Shown here: positions 33,837 through 42,243 of the stretch, one piece after another
Layout: every line of letters starts with the position of its first letter
How positions within the stretch are numbered: the stretch's first letter is position 1
NCBI RefSeq assembly: GCF_018499875.1
Contig: NZ_JAHBAY010000003.1
Span: 62,001-126,000 of the forward strand
DNA length: 64,000 nucleotides
Origin: Kineosporia corallincola
Lineage (GTDB): Bacteria; Actinomycetota; Actinomycetes; Actinomycetales; Kineosporiaceae
Direction: 5' to 3'
Translations under genes and position numbers: made by a program
Notes under the pieces: generated by a model
Seen by the model: only the letters and a program-made list of their open reading frames with translations
What the model was told of the DNA's origin: nothing
Database searches by the model: none

Positions 33837-33858
33837 ATGCATGCAAGATTGCACGCAT
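33837..33858. promoter_or_regulatory. Operator-like dyad before the GntR-MFS operon
   Basis: ATGCATGCAA and TTGCACGCAT are ten-base arms with a single mismatch and a 2-base centre, a usual shape for GntR-family sites. They lie between the GntR start and the stop of the upstream reductase homologue. Confidence 0.6.
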
Positions 33859-33866
33859 GGCGACGA

Positions 33867-34649
33867 TCAGAACTGTGGACGACGCAGCCCCCGCGGACCC
33901 GTCGCGGTACGGAACCCCGGCCGCTCGGACAGGTCCTGCGCATACGCCCAGAGGCTGGTGAAAGGCGCCAGCGCGGAGGAGATCCGGGCCGGCCGACCGG
34001 CTTCCGGGCCGAACCGCACCAGCATCACCCACAGCCTCACGTCGGCCAGGGTGAGCCGGTCGCCGAGCAGGTGACGCGAGTGGGCCAGGGTGCGGTCGAG
34101 CCGGGCGAACGCCTCGTCGAGCAGGCCGTCGGCGCCCCGGCGGCGCGGCCCCGGGCCGATCACCGGGCCGAGCCAGCGGTCCAGCTCGTCGATGCCGTCC
34201 CGCAGGTCGGCCGGGTACAGCTCCAGGCCGGTGCCGGACCAGTCGGCGAACTCGGTGGCCAGGTCCTTCTCCAGGGTGGCGTAGTCGTTGGTGACGATGC
34301 GGCCGGTGCGCCGGTCCCACAGCGCCGGAACCGGTGTGGCCGAGTCGATGTCCACGCCACTGGCCCGATAGGCGTCACGTAGCGCTGGAATCCGGGCCGG
34401 GCGACCCGGATCGTCCTGATAGGAGACCGATATCGCCTCACCGAGACCGGCGAGCGCGATCACCAGCGCACTGCGGTGGGCCGCCGCGCCGCGGTCGGCG
34501 TAGAGGTGGAACCGGCCGGGCCCGGCGACGAAGAGTCCCGGCGGGCTGTCGGGGGCGAAGGACCGGGGGTCCCACAGCCGTCCGCGGACGGTGCAGTAGG
34601 ACGTGCTCCGGGTGCGGGTACGGATTCGGGTGCGTTCAGCCTGCAACAT
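33867..34649 (-). CDS. Glutathionyl/mycothiol-hydroquinone reductase homologue lacking the active-site Cys
   Basis: 260 residues from ATG 34649 with GGAGG six bases upstream. It has the layout of the Omega-class GST/YqjG family: an N-terminal thioredoxin fold (GRFHLYADRG...AHRSALV), VPALWDRRTGRIVTNDYATL, and a helical C-terminal domain (HLLGDRLTLADVRLWVMLVR). In the family the first domain carries ACPWAHR with the nucleophilic Cys; here the sequence reads GAAAHR, one residue shorter and without Cys. The enzyme should therefore be unable to form the usual mixed disulfide. Actinomycetes lack glutathione, so a different thiol or none may be used. Upstream of the GntR operon on the same strand. 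Confidence 0.72.
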   Translation of the reverse strand: MLQAERTRIRTRTRSTSYCTVRGRLWDPRSFAPDSPPGLFVAGPGRFHLYADRGAAAHRSALVIALAGLGEAISVSYQDDPGRPARIPALRDAYRASGVDIDSATPVPALWDRRTGRIVTNDYATLEKDLATEFADWSGTGLELYPADLRDGIDELDRWLGPVIGPGPRRRGADGLLDEAFARLDRTLAHSRHLLGDRLTLADVRLWVMLVRFGPEAGRPARISSALAPFTSLWAYAQDLSERPGFRTATGPRGLRRPQF

Positions 34650-34985
34650 GTCGACCTCCGTTCCTGGTCGCCCCGGTCACCGGTGGTTCGGCGGTCGGCG
34701 CGAGCCACGCTTACCGCCGGTTCTCCCGGCGGCCAGGTCCTCACCCGGAGCACCCCACCGCGACAGAGGGTTGCTGGCCAGCCGGCCGGGGCCGTGTGAC
34801 TGGCGCTCTTGACCTGCCACCACCGTAACAAGATCGACCCATGAAGTCGATAATATTGGTCGACTTTGTCATGCATGGCGAATCGTGTTCGATCGGACGC
34901 ACAGAGTGACATCTGCCGGTAATTTGCCCATACTGTGCCGAATGACGTGGCGAGCGAACCCGGCCGGTCCCACCCAGGAGCGGCG
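34650..34985. other. Divergent intergenic region between reductase homologue and NERD gene
   Basis: 336 bp without a supported gene. It is locally AT-richer (around 34830-34940) than its surroundings and holds the dyad AAGTCGA (34844-34850) / TCGACTT (34860-34866), which extends loosely to ATGA...TCAT. Probably the two promoters and an operator; I cannot place the -10 boxes. Confidence 0.5.
34844..34866. promoter_or_regulatory. Dyad in the AT-rich divergent promoter region
   Basis: AAGTCGA and TCGACTT are perfect 7-bp arms around TAATATTGG. Size and place suit a MarR- or TetR-like operator, but no such gene is next to it. Confidence 0.4.
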
Positions 34986-35795
34986 ATGAGGCTGCGGTAT
35001 CCCGGTGACTGCCACCGCTGCGGAACCCCTCTGCCCGCCGGCGCCGAGGCCACGCTCGACCGCGCCACCCGGCTCCTGGTCTGCACCCCCTGCCGGTCCG
35101 GCGACCGGGCGGCGACCGTCGTCCCCGACATCTCACCCGGTGTTCAGCCGGGCCAGGCCGGGGCCTCGGCCCGCCGGGAGTACGAGCGCCGTCGCCGTTC
35201 CCGGGAACGCCAGGTGCGCCAGGCCCACCCCCGTCTGGGTGGCCTGATCCTCGCCTTCTCCGACGACCCGCAGAGCGTGCGGGCCTGGGCCACCGGCGCG
35301 GAGGGAGAGGAACTCCTCGGCCGCCGGCTCGACCAGCACACCGGCCCCCTGCTACGGGTGCTGCACGACCGGCGCATCCCGGGCAGCCGGGCGAACCTCG
35401 ACCACCTCGCCGTCACCCCCGCGGGCGTCTTCGTGATCGACGCCAAGAACTACACCGGGCGGGTGCACGTGCGCACCAGCAGCCATCGCCCGGGCGGCAC
35501 CCGAAACCTGTTCGTGGGCAAGCGGAACTGCACCCGGCTGGTCACCTCCATGCACATCCAGACCCAGGTGCTGCGCGGCAACCTGCACTCGCACGGCATC
35601 GGTGTGCCGGTCACCGGGGTGCTCTGCTTCGTGCACGCCGCCTGGCCGTTCCTGCGCTCGGCCTTCACCGTCGACGGGGTGCGGGTGCACCGGCCCGGCC
35701 GCGCCATCCGCGCCCTGCACCGTTCCGGGCCGCTGATCGAGGAAGACATCCGCCGCACCTACGAAACGCTGGGGCGGATCTTTCCCCCCGCCTGA
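34986..35795 (+). CDS. NERD (nuclease-related) domain protein with N-terminal zinc ribbon
   Basis: 269 residues from ATG 34986 with AGGAG. Residues 5-40 contain CHRCGTPL and CTPC, a four-Cys zinc ribbon. After an Arg-rich linker (REYERRRRSRERQVRQAH) comes the NERD domain: TGAEGEELLGRRLDQ, RANLDHLAVTPAGVFVIDAK and NYTGRVHV, with the Glu, Asp and Asp-x-Lys of the restriction-endonuclease-like fold intact. Metal-dependent DNA cleavage is thus possible. No partner defence gene is adjacent. Confidence 0.85.
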   Translation: MRLRYPGDCHRCGTPLPAGAEATLDRATRLLVCTPCRSGDRAATVVPDISPGVQPGQAGASARREYERRRRSRERQVRQAHPRLGGLILAFSDDPQSVRAWATGAEGEELLGRRLDQHTGPLLRVLHDRRIPGSRANLDHLAVTPAGVFVIDAKNYTGRVHVRTSSHRPGGTRNLFVGKRNCTRLVTSMHIQTQVLRGNLHSHGIGVPVTGVLCFVHAAWPFLRSAFTVDGVRVHRPGRAIRALHRSGPLIEEDIRRTYETLGRIFPPA

Positions 35796-35865
35796 ACCCG
35801 GCCGCACGGTCTCGCTATTTTCAGGACGAGCCTTCACCTCGTCCACCGATGGAGAGACCTGACCG

Positions 35866-36570
35866 ATGACGAACGCCCCGAGTGCCACGGACGGCCCCCT
35901 GCTCGAGGTGGCCGACCTGGAGGTGGGCTACGGCCTGCCGGTCTGCCCACCGGTCAGCATCACCGTGGAGCCGGGGTCGGTGGTCGCGCTGATCGGGGCG
36001 AACGGCTGCGGCAAGTCCACGCTGCTGCGCACGGTCATCGGCTTCCTCGCCCCGCTGGGCGGCACCCTGCGCATGTTCGGCGCCGAGGTGGACGAGCGCA
36101 GCCGCGCCTTCCGCGCGGCGGTCGCCGCCGAGCTCGGTGACGAGGCGTTCTTCCCCAGCCTGACCGTGCGCGAGCACCTGCTGCTGACCTGTTACGGCCA
36201 CGGCGTGGACGACCCGGAGGGGGTGGCGGACTACCAGCTGGAGGCGTTCGGCCTGACCGCCCGGGCCGACGCGCTGCCCGCGGCGCTCTCCTCCGGGCAG
36301 CGCCGCCGGCTGCTGCTGGCCTCGGCGTTCGCCCGGCCCCGCTCGCTGCTGCTGCTCGACGAGCCGGAACAGCGCCTGGACTCGACGATCCGCGACAAGC
36401 TCGCCGGGTGGCTGGTGGAGGAACGCGAGGAGGGCGGCGCGGTACTGATGGCCACCCACGACCCGGTGCTGGTGGAACGCACCGCCACCGCGGTGGTCGC
36501 GATCACCGAGGACAGCGTGCGCGTGGTGGACGCCGTGCGCGGGGCCGACATCATCCGGCACGAGCTCTGA
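35866..36570 (+). CDS. ABC transporter ATP-binding protein
   Basis: 234 residues. Walker A GANGCGKSTLL, signature LSSGQRRRLLLASAFA, Walker B SLLLLDEPEQRLD and a His-containing switch MATHDPVLVE. It pairs with the polytopic DUF6297-like protein seven bases downstream. Probably an exporter of unknown substrate. A small hairpin (arms GGACGAG/CTCGTCC) is in the leader. Confidence 0.9.
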   Translation: MTNAPSATDGPLLEVADLEVGYGLPVCPPVSITVEPGSVVALIGANGCGKSTLLRTVIGFLAPLGGTLRMFGAEVDERSRAFRAAVAAELGDEAFFPSLTVREHLLLTCYGHGVDDPEGVADYQLEAFGLTARADALPAALSSGQRRRLLLASAFARPRSLLLLDEPEQRLDSTIRDKLAGWLVEEREEGGAVLMATHDPVLVERTATAVVAITEDSVRVVDAVRGADIIRHEL

Positions 36571-36577
36571 TCCCGGC

Positions 36578-38170
36578 ATGTCACTGACCGGGACCACCAC
36601 CCGCCTGCCCACCGGCCGGGCCATCCGCCGCTGGACCCGCGACGCCGGCCGCCGCCGGGCCGAGGCCGGTCTGGGCGAGCTGTTCAACACGATCTACACC
36701 GCGGTGTTCGCGGTCGCGCTCGCGGCGTCGATGATCTTCTCGCTGTCGTCCGGGCTGGGCCAGGGGCAGACCGTGAGCGCGCAGACCACCGACCGGGTCG
36801 CCCTGGCCACCGGCTGGCTGGTGACCCTGCCGGCGATCGCCGTGCTGGCCGCGTTCGCCGGGATCGTCACCCGGCTCGGCCCGCTGTCGCTGTCCGCGCC
36901 GGAGTCCACCTGGTGGCTGCCGCTGGCCGTGGAACGGCGCGGCCTGCTGCGGGCCTCGGCCTTCCGCTGGCCGGCCGTCGGCGGGCTGCTGGGTGCGGTG
37001 GCCGGCGCGGCGGTGGGCCTGGCCATGGCTGCCGGCGTCCCCGGTCTGATCGGCGTGACCCTGTGCGGCGCAGCGCTGACCGTGATCCTGGTGGTGCTGG
37101 CCGGCCTCGCCCAGACCCGGCCGCGGTGGCACCACGCCATCCGGGTCGGTGCCGACCTGGCGCTGGGCGCGGTGCCGATCGCCGGCGTCGCGCTGGCCCT
37201 GACCAAGACCGACGCCCCGGTGCCGGGCGGGTTCCTGCTGCCGGTGGCGCTGATCCTGGCCGGCCTGGCGATCTGGCTGGTGCGCACCTGGGACGCCCGC
37301 CTCGCCGACGTGCCGGGGGTCAGCCTGCGGGCCCGCGGCGCCGCCTCCGACGAGGCCCTGGTCGCCGTGCTGTCGATGGACCCACGCGGTCTGGGCCGGG
37401 CGCTGGGCGCCCGGTCCGACCCGCCGCGACGTTCCCGCTCGGTGCGGATGCGCTGGCTGGCCCGGCTGCCGGTCGGCTATCGCCCGGTGGCCGCCGTGAT
37501 CACCTCGGACCTGCTGCTGTTCCTGCGCACGCCCCGGCACCCGGCCCAGGCCGTGATCGCGCTCTGCCTGCCCGGTCTGGCCCTGATGGTGCCGCACCCG
37601 AGCCGGGCCGCGGTGGCCGCCACCCTGCTGATCGGGGCCTACGTGGCCGCGGTCGGGGCGGTCGAGGGCGCGCGCCGGGCCCAGGTCGGCCCGGGCCTGG
37701 ACTCGGCCTGGCCGCTCAGCCAGGTGGCCGTGAGGCTGTCCCGGATGGTGCTGCCCACGGCCGTCATGGTGTTCTGGTTCGCCGCCGTCTCGGTGCTGCT
37801 GACCTGGCGGTACGGCGGCGCGCTCGGCTGGGTCACGCTCGGCGTGCTGGCGGCGCCGGGCTGGGCCGCCGCCGCCGTGCGCTCCGCCTACCGCCCGCTG
37901 CCCGACTTCTCCGGGCCGACCGTCTCCACCCCGATGGGCGCCCTGCCGCCCGGGCTCTCCGGAAACGGGCTCCAGGGGCCGGATCTGGCCGTCGTGGTGG
38001 CGGCGCCACTGGTGGTCGCGCTGATCCTGGGCGGGGTGCCCTCCCTGCTGCCGACCATCCAGTGGACACTCACCCTGATCGCCGTGCTCCTGGCGATGCG
38101 GCCCGGGTCGCGAGCGGTCAGGCCCCCGGAGTCCGGAAGTCGAAGAACGTCGGACGCCAGCGAAGCGTGA
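36578..38170 (+). CDS. DUF6297-like ABC membrane protein
   Basis: 530 residues, highly hydrophobic with about twelve membrane segments and a cytoplasmic loop around residues 255-300 rich in Arg (RSDPPRRSRSVRMRWLARLP). It fits the actinobacterial DUF6297 group that is always found after an ABC ATPase, so it is the membrane half of that exporter. The last 53 bases overlap the convergent GNAT gene. Confidence 0.75.
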   Translation: MSLTGTTTRLPTGRAIRRWTRDAGRRRAEAGLGELFNTIYTAVFAVALAASMIFSLSSGLGQGQTVSAQTTDRVALATGWLVTLPAIAVLAAFAGIVTRLGPLSLSAPESTWWLPLAVERRGLLRASAFRWPAVGGLLGAVAGAAVGLAMAAGVPGLIGVTLCGAALTVILVVLAGLAQTRPRWHHAIRVGADLALGAVPIAGVALALTKTDAPVPGGFLLPVALILAGLAIWLVRTWDARLADVPGVSLRARGAASDEALVAVLSMDPRGLGRALGARSDPPRRSRSVRMRWLARLPVGYRPVAAVITSDLLLFLRTPRHPAQAVIALCLPGLALMVPHPSRAAVAATLLIGAYVAAVGAVEGARRAQVGPGLDSAWPLSQVAVRLSRMVLPTAVMVFWFAAVSVLLTWRYGGALGWVTLGVLAAPGWAAAAVRSAYRPLPDFSGPTVSTPMGALPPGLSGNGLQGPDLAVVVAAPLVVALILGGVPSLLPTIQWTLTLIAVLLAMRPGSRAVRPPESGSRRTSDASEA

Positions 38171-38879
38171 AACCGAGCTTCTCGTAGATCCCGATGGCAT
38201 GGGTGTTCCCGGCCGCCGCGTGCATGATCGGCGTGTCACCGCGCTCGCTGATCACCTGCGCGACGGCCAGCACCAGCCGCCCGGCCAGGCCCCGCCCGCG
38301 GAACGCCGGGTCGGTGCAGACCGCGCTGATCTCGGTGTAGCCCGGCGGGTGCATGCGCTCCCCGGCCATCGCCACCAGCGCGCCCTCGTGCCGGATGCCC
38401 AGGTAGGTGCCGAGCAGGACGGTCCGCCGCTCGAACGGGCCGGGCCGGGTGCGGGCCACCAGGTCGAGCATCTCGTCCACGTCGTCCGGGCCGAGCACCA
38501 CGGCCTCCGGGTCGGGCCGCGGCCGGAGCCGGTCGGTCGCGATCAGCTGCACGCCGGGCAGGCTCATCCCGATCGTCCAGCCCGCGGGCACCAGCTCGGG
38601 CAGCGACGGCGGCCCCGGGAAGAAGACCGTCTCACCGGGGGCGACCAGCCCGGCCAGCTGCTCCCAGGCCTCCGGGTCGTCGAACGCCGAGATCGCCGCC
38701 AGCGGCGAGATGTCGGCCGGGTAGCGCAGGGCCTTCGCCCCCTCGGCCCTCCCTTCGGCCAGGTGGCGGTGCGCACCGCTGATCGAGCCCCACGCCGGGT
38801 TGTCCAGCGGGTGCGTCCCGCCGGTTGCGTCCGCCGCGTCCGCCGCGTCCGCCTGGCCTGTCGCCTGAACCGCCGTCAT
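38118..38879 (-). CDS. GNAT family N-acetyltransferase (two-domain)
   Basis: 253 residues from ATG 38879 (GAGGAG upstream). The C-terminal half is a GNAT fold: GYTEISAVCTDPAFRGRGLA, GRLVLAVAQVISERGDTPIM, HAAAGNTHAIGIYEKLGF. The N-terminal half (NPAWGSISGAHRHLAEGRAE, YPADISPLAAI) matches the FR47-like group. Acyl acceptor unknown. The first 15 residues are ADAADAADA from a 9-bp repeat. Convergent overlap of 53 bases with the DUF6297 gene is large. Confidence 0.87.
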   Translation of the reverse strand: MTAVQATGQADAADAADATGGTHPLDNPAWGSISGAHRHLAEGRAEGAKALRYPADISPLAAISAFDDPEAWEQLAGLVAPGETVFFPGPPSLPELVPAGWTIGMSLPGVQLIATDRLRPRPDPEAVVLGPDDVDEMLDLVARTRPGPFERRTVLLGTYLGIRHEGALVAMAGERMHPPGYTEISAVCTDPAFRGRGLAGRLVLAVAQVISERGDTPIMHAAAGNTHAIGIYEKLGFTLRWRPTFFDFRTPGA

Positions 38880-39109
38880 CAACTCTCCTCGGCACGTGTG
38901 GTGATCCGCCCGGCAGTGCATCACGCGTCCCGGTCGGCCGACAACCTCGATCAGGGACGACGAAACGCACCACCCCGCCCGGCGACCGGCCTGCGGTTCC
39001 CCGTGTTCCCCGGGTGACCGGGACCGGCCCGGGTAGGCTGCCTCCAGCGTCGCGTGCCGGTGGCAGCCCGTGCCAGGCATGGAGGCGCCGGATGTGAAGG
39101 AGTACGACG

Positions 39110-39145
39110 ATGAACGCGTCGTCACCTTCGCCGTCCCGTGTCTGA
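39110..39145 (+). CDS. Eleven-codon leader ORF overlapping the hemerythrin start
   Basis: GGAG precedes ATG 39110, and the frame (MNASSPSPSRV) ends at TGA 39143-39145, overlapping GTG 39138 of the hemerythrin gene, which has no ribosome site of its own. This suggests coupled reinitiation. A one-base frameshift that would join the two frames is the other explanation. Confidence 0.45.
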   Translation: MNASSPSPSRV

Positions 39146-39590
39146 GGGCGGCGAGACCACCAGGCTGATCGCCTGGAGCCAGGAACTGCGCCGGGTGCAC
39201 ACCCGGCTGCGGGAGGCACTGTGGGTGGTCCGGCAGGCCGGCACCGCGCCCCACGACCTGTTGCTGTACTGCCACGGGTTCTGCGCCGCCCTGGACGGGC
39301 ACCACCGCGGCGAGGACAGCACCCTGTTCCCGGCGATCGCGGCCGCCCACCCCGAGCTGCGCGGCACCCTGCACCGGCTGGAGCAGGACCACTCGATGAT
39401 CGCCCACCTGCTGGGGGGTCTGCGCGCGGCCGTGGACGGCGGCGCCGCACCGGACGAGCTGGCCCGGCATCTCGACGGGCTGGGCGCCATCATGGAGAGC
39501 CACTTCAGGCACGAGGAACGGGCGCTGCTCACCGTGCTGGACAGGCTCGCCCTCACCGCCGATCCGGCGGACGTGCTGGGACCGCTGTGA
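39138..39590 (+). CDS. Hemerythrin-domain protein
   Basis: 150 residues, one hemerythrin HHE four-helix bundle. The metal ligands are visible: HTRLREAL, CHGFCAALDGHHRGEDSTLF, LEQDHSMIAHLL and MESHFRHEERALL supply His and Glu for a di-iron site. It may bind oxygen, or take part in repair of iron centres or DNA as for other stand-alone hemerythrins. GTG start depends on the leader ORF at 39110. Confidence 0.87.
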   Translation: MSEGGETTRLIAWSQELRRVHTRLREALWVVRQAGTAPHDLLLYCHGFCAALDGHHRGEDSTLFPAIAAAHPELRGTLHRLEQDHSMIAHLLGGLRAAVDGGAAPDELARHLDGLGAIMESHFRHEERALLTVLDRLALTADPADVLGPL

Positions 39591-39672
39591 CGCGGCCCGG
39601 GATCCGGTATCGCGCGGGCGGTCCCGCCGCACGGCAGCCGGGCGGGCCGCACTAGGATGCGGACGTCACGCG

Positions 39673-39748
39673 AACCACGACGGCGGCGCGCAATCACGAC
39701 GGCAGAGCGCAACCACGACGGCAGAGCGCAACCACGACGGCGTGCGAA
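39673..39748. repeat. 19-bp tandem repeat in front of the methyltransferase gene
   Basis: AACCACGACGGCAGAGCGC-type units start at 39673, 39692, 39711 and 39730 (the last partial). They lie in the presumed leader or promoter, so copy number could affect expression. Confidence 0.9.
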
Positions 39749-39765
39749 CACAGAGGCGGGAAGAC

Positions 39766-40371
39766 ATGACTCAGGAAAACCTCTGGCTGCGGAACGTCGA
39801 GCAGAACCCGGCGCACTCCCAGTGGTACATCAACCGGTTCCGGGCGATGGCGGCGCAGGGCGCCGACCTGGACGGCGAGGCCCGGCTGATCGACGCCATG
39901 GTTCCGCGTGGCGCAAGGATTCTCGACGCCGGATGTGGCCCGGGCCGGCTCGGCGGCTACCTCGCCGGGCGGGGTCACGACGTGGTCGGGGTCGACATCG
40001 ACCCGGCGCTGATCGACGCCGCCGAGGACGACCACCCGGGCCCGAACTGGCTCGTCGGTGACCTGGCCGAGCTCGACCTGCCCGCGCGCGGCGTCGCCGA
40101 GCCGTTCGACGCGATCGTCTGCGCGGGCAACGTGATGACGTTCTGCGCGCCGTCCACGCGGCCGGCGATCCTCCGCCGATTCCGCGCTCACCTGGCCGAA
40201 CGGGGCCGCGTGGTGATCGGTTTCGGCAGCGGCCGGGGTTACGACTTCGACGAGTTTCTGGTGGACGCGGCGAAGGCCGGGTTCAACGCCGACGTGCTGC
40301 TGAGCACGTGGGACCTTCGGCCCTTCTCACCGGACGACGACTTCCTGGTGGCCGTGTTCTCGATCGCCTGA
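39766..40371 (+). CDS. Class I SAM-dependent methyltransferase
   Basis: 201 residues from ATG 39766. ILDAGCGPGRLGGYLAGRGH is motif I, VVGVDIDPALIDAAE motif II and FDAIVCAGNVMTF motif IV of a Rossmann-fold methyltransferase. SAM-binding is clear, the substrate is not. Followed six bases later by the stop of the convergent alcohol dehydrogenase gene. Confidence 0.88.
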   Translation: MTQENLWLRNVEQNPAHSQWYINRFRAMAAQGADLDGEARLIDAMVPRGARILDAGCGPGRLGGYLAGRGHDVVGVDIDPALIDAAEDDHPGPNWLVGDLAELDLPARGVAEPFDAIVCAGNVMTFCAPSTRPAILRRFRAHLAERGRVVIGFGSGRGYDFDEFLVDAAKAGFNADVLLSTWDLRPFSPDDDFLVAVFSIA

Positions 40372-40377
40372 GAAAGC

Positions 40378-41403
40378 TCAGAGTGCCGGGTCGACGTGGA
40401 TCTTCGGCCCGGCCCCGGACGGCCCCGACGCGGGCGGGCGTTGCCCCGCGAGCACCGCGGCCACCCCGTCCAGGCCCACGGTCGTGGCGACCAGTGGTGA
40501 CGGATCCACCGCACCGGAGGCGAAAAGGTCTGCGGCGCCGTGCAGACCGCCCGACCCGGACAGCACCCCCACCACGGTGACGTCTTTCAGCACCACCGCC
40601 CGGCTGTCGAGCGTGCTCGGCTCGCCGGACAGCCCGATCAGCACCACGCGGCCACCCGGATCGACCAGGTCCACGGCCCACCCCGGCACGGTGCGGCCGT
40701 TCGAGGCGTCGAGCACCGCGTCGAAACCCTCGGTGGGCACGGCCTCTCGCGTCGTCCACCGGTGACCGAACCCGAGGGACGCGGCGAACCGCAGCGACCC
40801 GGCGTCCGGCCCGGCCACGTGCACCTCGACCCCCGTCGACCGGGCGATCTGCGCGGCCAGCAGGCCGATCGTACCCGGCCCCACCACGAGAAGCCGCGCC
40901 CCGGGCCGCAGATCCGCACCCCTCACCGCCCGCAGCGCGTTCGCGGCCGGCTCGATCATCGCACCGGCCACCGGGCCCACCTGTTCGGGCAACGGCACCA
41001 GGGCCGTGACCGGCACCGGCAGCCGCTCGGCGAGGGCGCCCGGCCAGCCACCCCGGATGCCGATCTCGAAGCGGTCCACGCACAGGTGCTGCCGCCCGGT
41101 GCGGCACAGCCGGCAGGCGCCGCAGCCCAGCATGGTGTCGCCGCTGACCCGGCGGCCCAGCCACGCGTCGTCCACCCCGGCGCCCACAGCGGCGACCCGG
41201 CCGCACCACTCGTGCCCGATGCGCAGCGGATAGGCGGCGTGCCCGGAGGCCAGGTAACTCATCCGGCCGGAGAAGAACTCGGCGTCGGTGCCGCACACCC
41301 CGGCCCGCTCCACCGCGACCACCACCTGCCCGGGCCCGGCCTGCGGCTCCGGCACCTCGCGCACCTCGCCGCGACCGGGGGCGGTGATCACGAACGCTCT
41401 CAT
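40378..41403 (-). CDS. Zinc-dependent alcohol (sorbitol/threonine-type) dehydrogenase
   Basis: 341 residues from ATG 41403. Medium-chain dehydrogenase: catalytic zinc Cys and His-Glu in VCGTDAEFFSGR and RIGHEWCGRV, structural zinc four-Cys loop CGACRLCRTGRQHLC, and Rossmann motif VVGPGTIGLLAAQIA. NAD(P)-dependent oxidation of a secondary alcohol or polyol is expected. Confidence 0.9.
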   Translation of the reverse strand: MRAFVITAPGRGEVREVPEPQAGPGQVVVAVERAGVCGTDAEFFSGRMSYLASGHAAYPLRIGHEWCGRVAAVGAGVDDAWLGRRVSGDTMLGCGACRLCRTGRQHLCVDRFEIGIRGGWPGALAERLPVPVTALVPLPEQVGPVAGAMIEPAANALRAVRGADLRPGARLLVVGPGTIGLLAAQIARSTGVEVHVAGPDAGSLRFAASLGFGHRWTTREAVPTEGFDAVLDASNGRTVPGWAVDLVDPGGRVVLIGLSGEPSTLDSRAVVLKDVTVVGVLSGSGGLHGAADLFASGAVDPSPLVATTVGLDGVAAVLAGQRPPASGPSGAGPKIHVDPAL

Positions 41404-41596
41404 ACCGCGCAATCTATCCCGGGCGGCCTGCTGCGAGGCGCGTTCACCGAGACCGGCCGCGTGCCCCGTCCGGAGCAACGCCCGCCGGATCCGCCCCTTT
41501 GACGACGGTTCGGAACACACTCTCCGACACCGGAATTGGGCCGGACGAGTGTACCGGCATTCTGGAAGACCACGCTGTGTAAAGCCTGAGGGCCGG

Positions 41597-41642
41597 CTGA
41601 CGACTGGTGGGGCGTCAGAGAAGCAGGGCCGGATCTCCGGCC
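41597..41642 (+). promoter_or_regulatory. Structured leader of the TasA-like gene
   Basis: Two short hairpins, CTGACG/CGTCAG (41597-41602, 41613-41618) and GGCCGG-ATCT-CCGGCC (41627-41642), lie directly upstream of the GGGAGG ribosome site. It matches no riboswitch class I can recognise and may only affect translation or stability. Confidence 0.4.
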
Positions 41643-41661
41643 TCACCTGGGAGGTCTCACC

Positions 41662-42243
41662 TTGCGCGCAGCCATCAACCCGCGGATCGCCGTTCCGGCC
41701 GCCATCACGTCCGGTCTGCTGATCAGTGGCGCGCTGGTCTGGCACACCTCCTACGCCGCCTTCACCGCCACCTCGTCGAACCCCAGCAACGCGTTCGCGG
41801 CGGGCAACGTGACCATCTCGGACAGCGCGAACGGCACGGCGCTGTTCAGCGCCACCGGGCTGAAGCCGGGCTCGACGGACGCCAAGTGCATCACCGTCAC
41901 CTACAACGGCTCGCTCAGCGCGAACGTCAAGCTGCACGCGGCGTACACCAGCGGCGACTCCACCACGAACGCCCTGGCCCAGTACCTGACCTTCAAGATC
42001 GAGGAGATCGCGGCCGGTGCGGCGTGCAACACCGCCACCGCCACCGAGATCGACTCCGCCGACACCACTCTGGCGGCCAAGGTCACCACCCTCTCACCGG
42101 CGGCCGGGGTGGACATCAACTGGAACAGCGCGACCACCGGCGCGCAGAAGCAGTACCGCTTCACCTACACGCTCCAGGACAACACCAACGCGCAGAGCAA
42201 GACGGCCAACGTCGGCTTCAGCTGGATCGCGGCGAGCAACTGA
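41662..42243 (+). CDS. TasA/camelysin-like secreted protein
   Basis: 193 residues starting at TTG 41662 behind GGGAGG. Signal peptide AAITSGLLISGALVWHTSYA ends with AAFTATSSNPSNAF, the typical cleavage context of SipW substrates such as TasA and CalY. The mature 160 residues are Thr/Ser/Asn/Ala-rich beta-type sequence with NVTISD and two Cys. Probably surface-exposed or fibre-forming. Stop overlaps the next start (TGATG), so it is coupled to the signal peptidase gene. Confidence 0.8.
   Translation: MRAAINPRIAVPAAITSGLLISGALVWHTSYAAFTATSSNPSNAFAAGNVTISDSANGTALFSATGLKPGSTDAKCITVTYNGSLSANVKLHAAYTSGDSTTNALAQYLTFKIEEIAAGAACNTATATEIDSADTTLAAKVTTLSPAAGVDINWNSATTGAQKQYRFTYTLQDNTNAQSKTANVGFSWIAASN

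Noticed and set aside
41597-41642. Riboswitch before the TasA-like gene
   Set aside because: Two small hairpins only, with none of the conserved bases of c-di-GMP, c-di-AMP or other classes I know.
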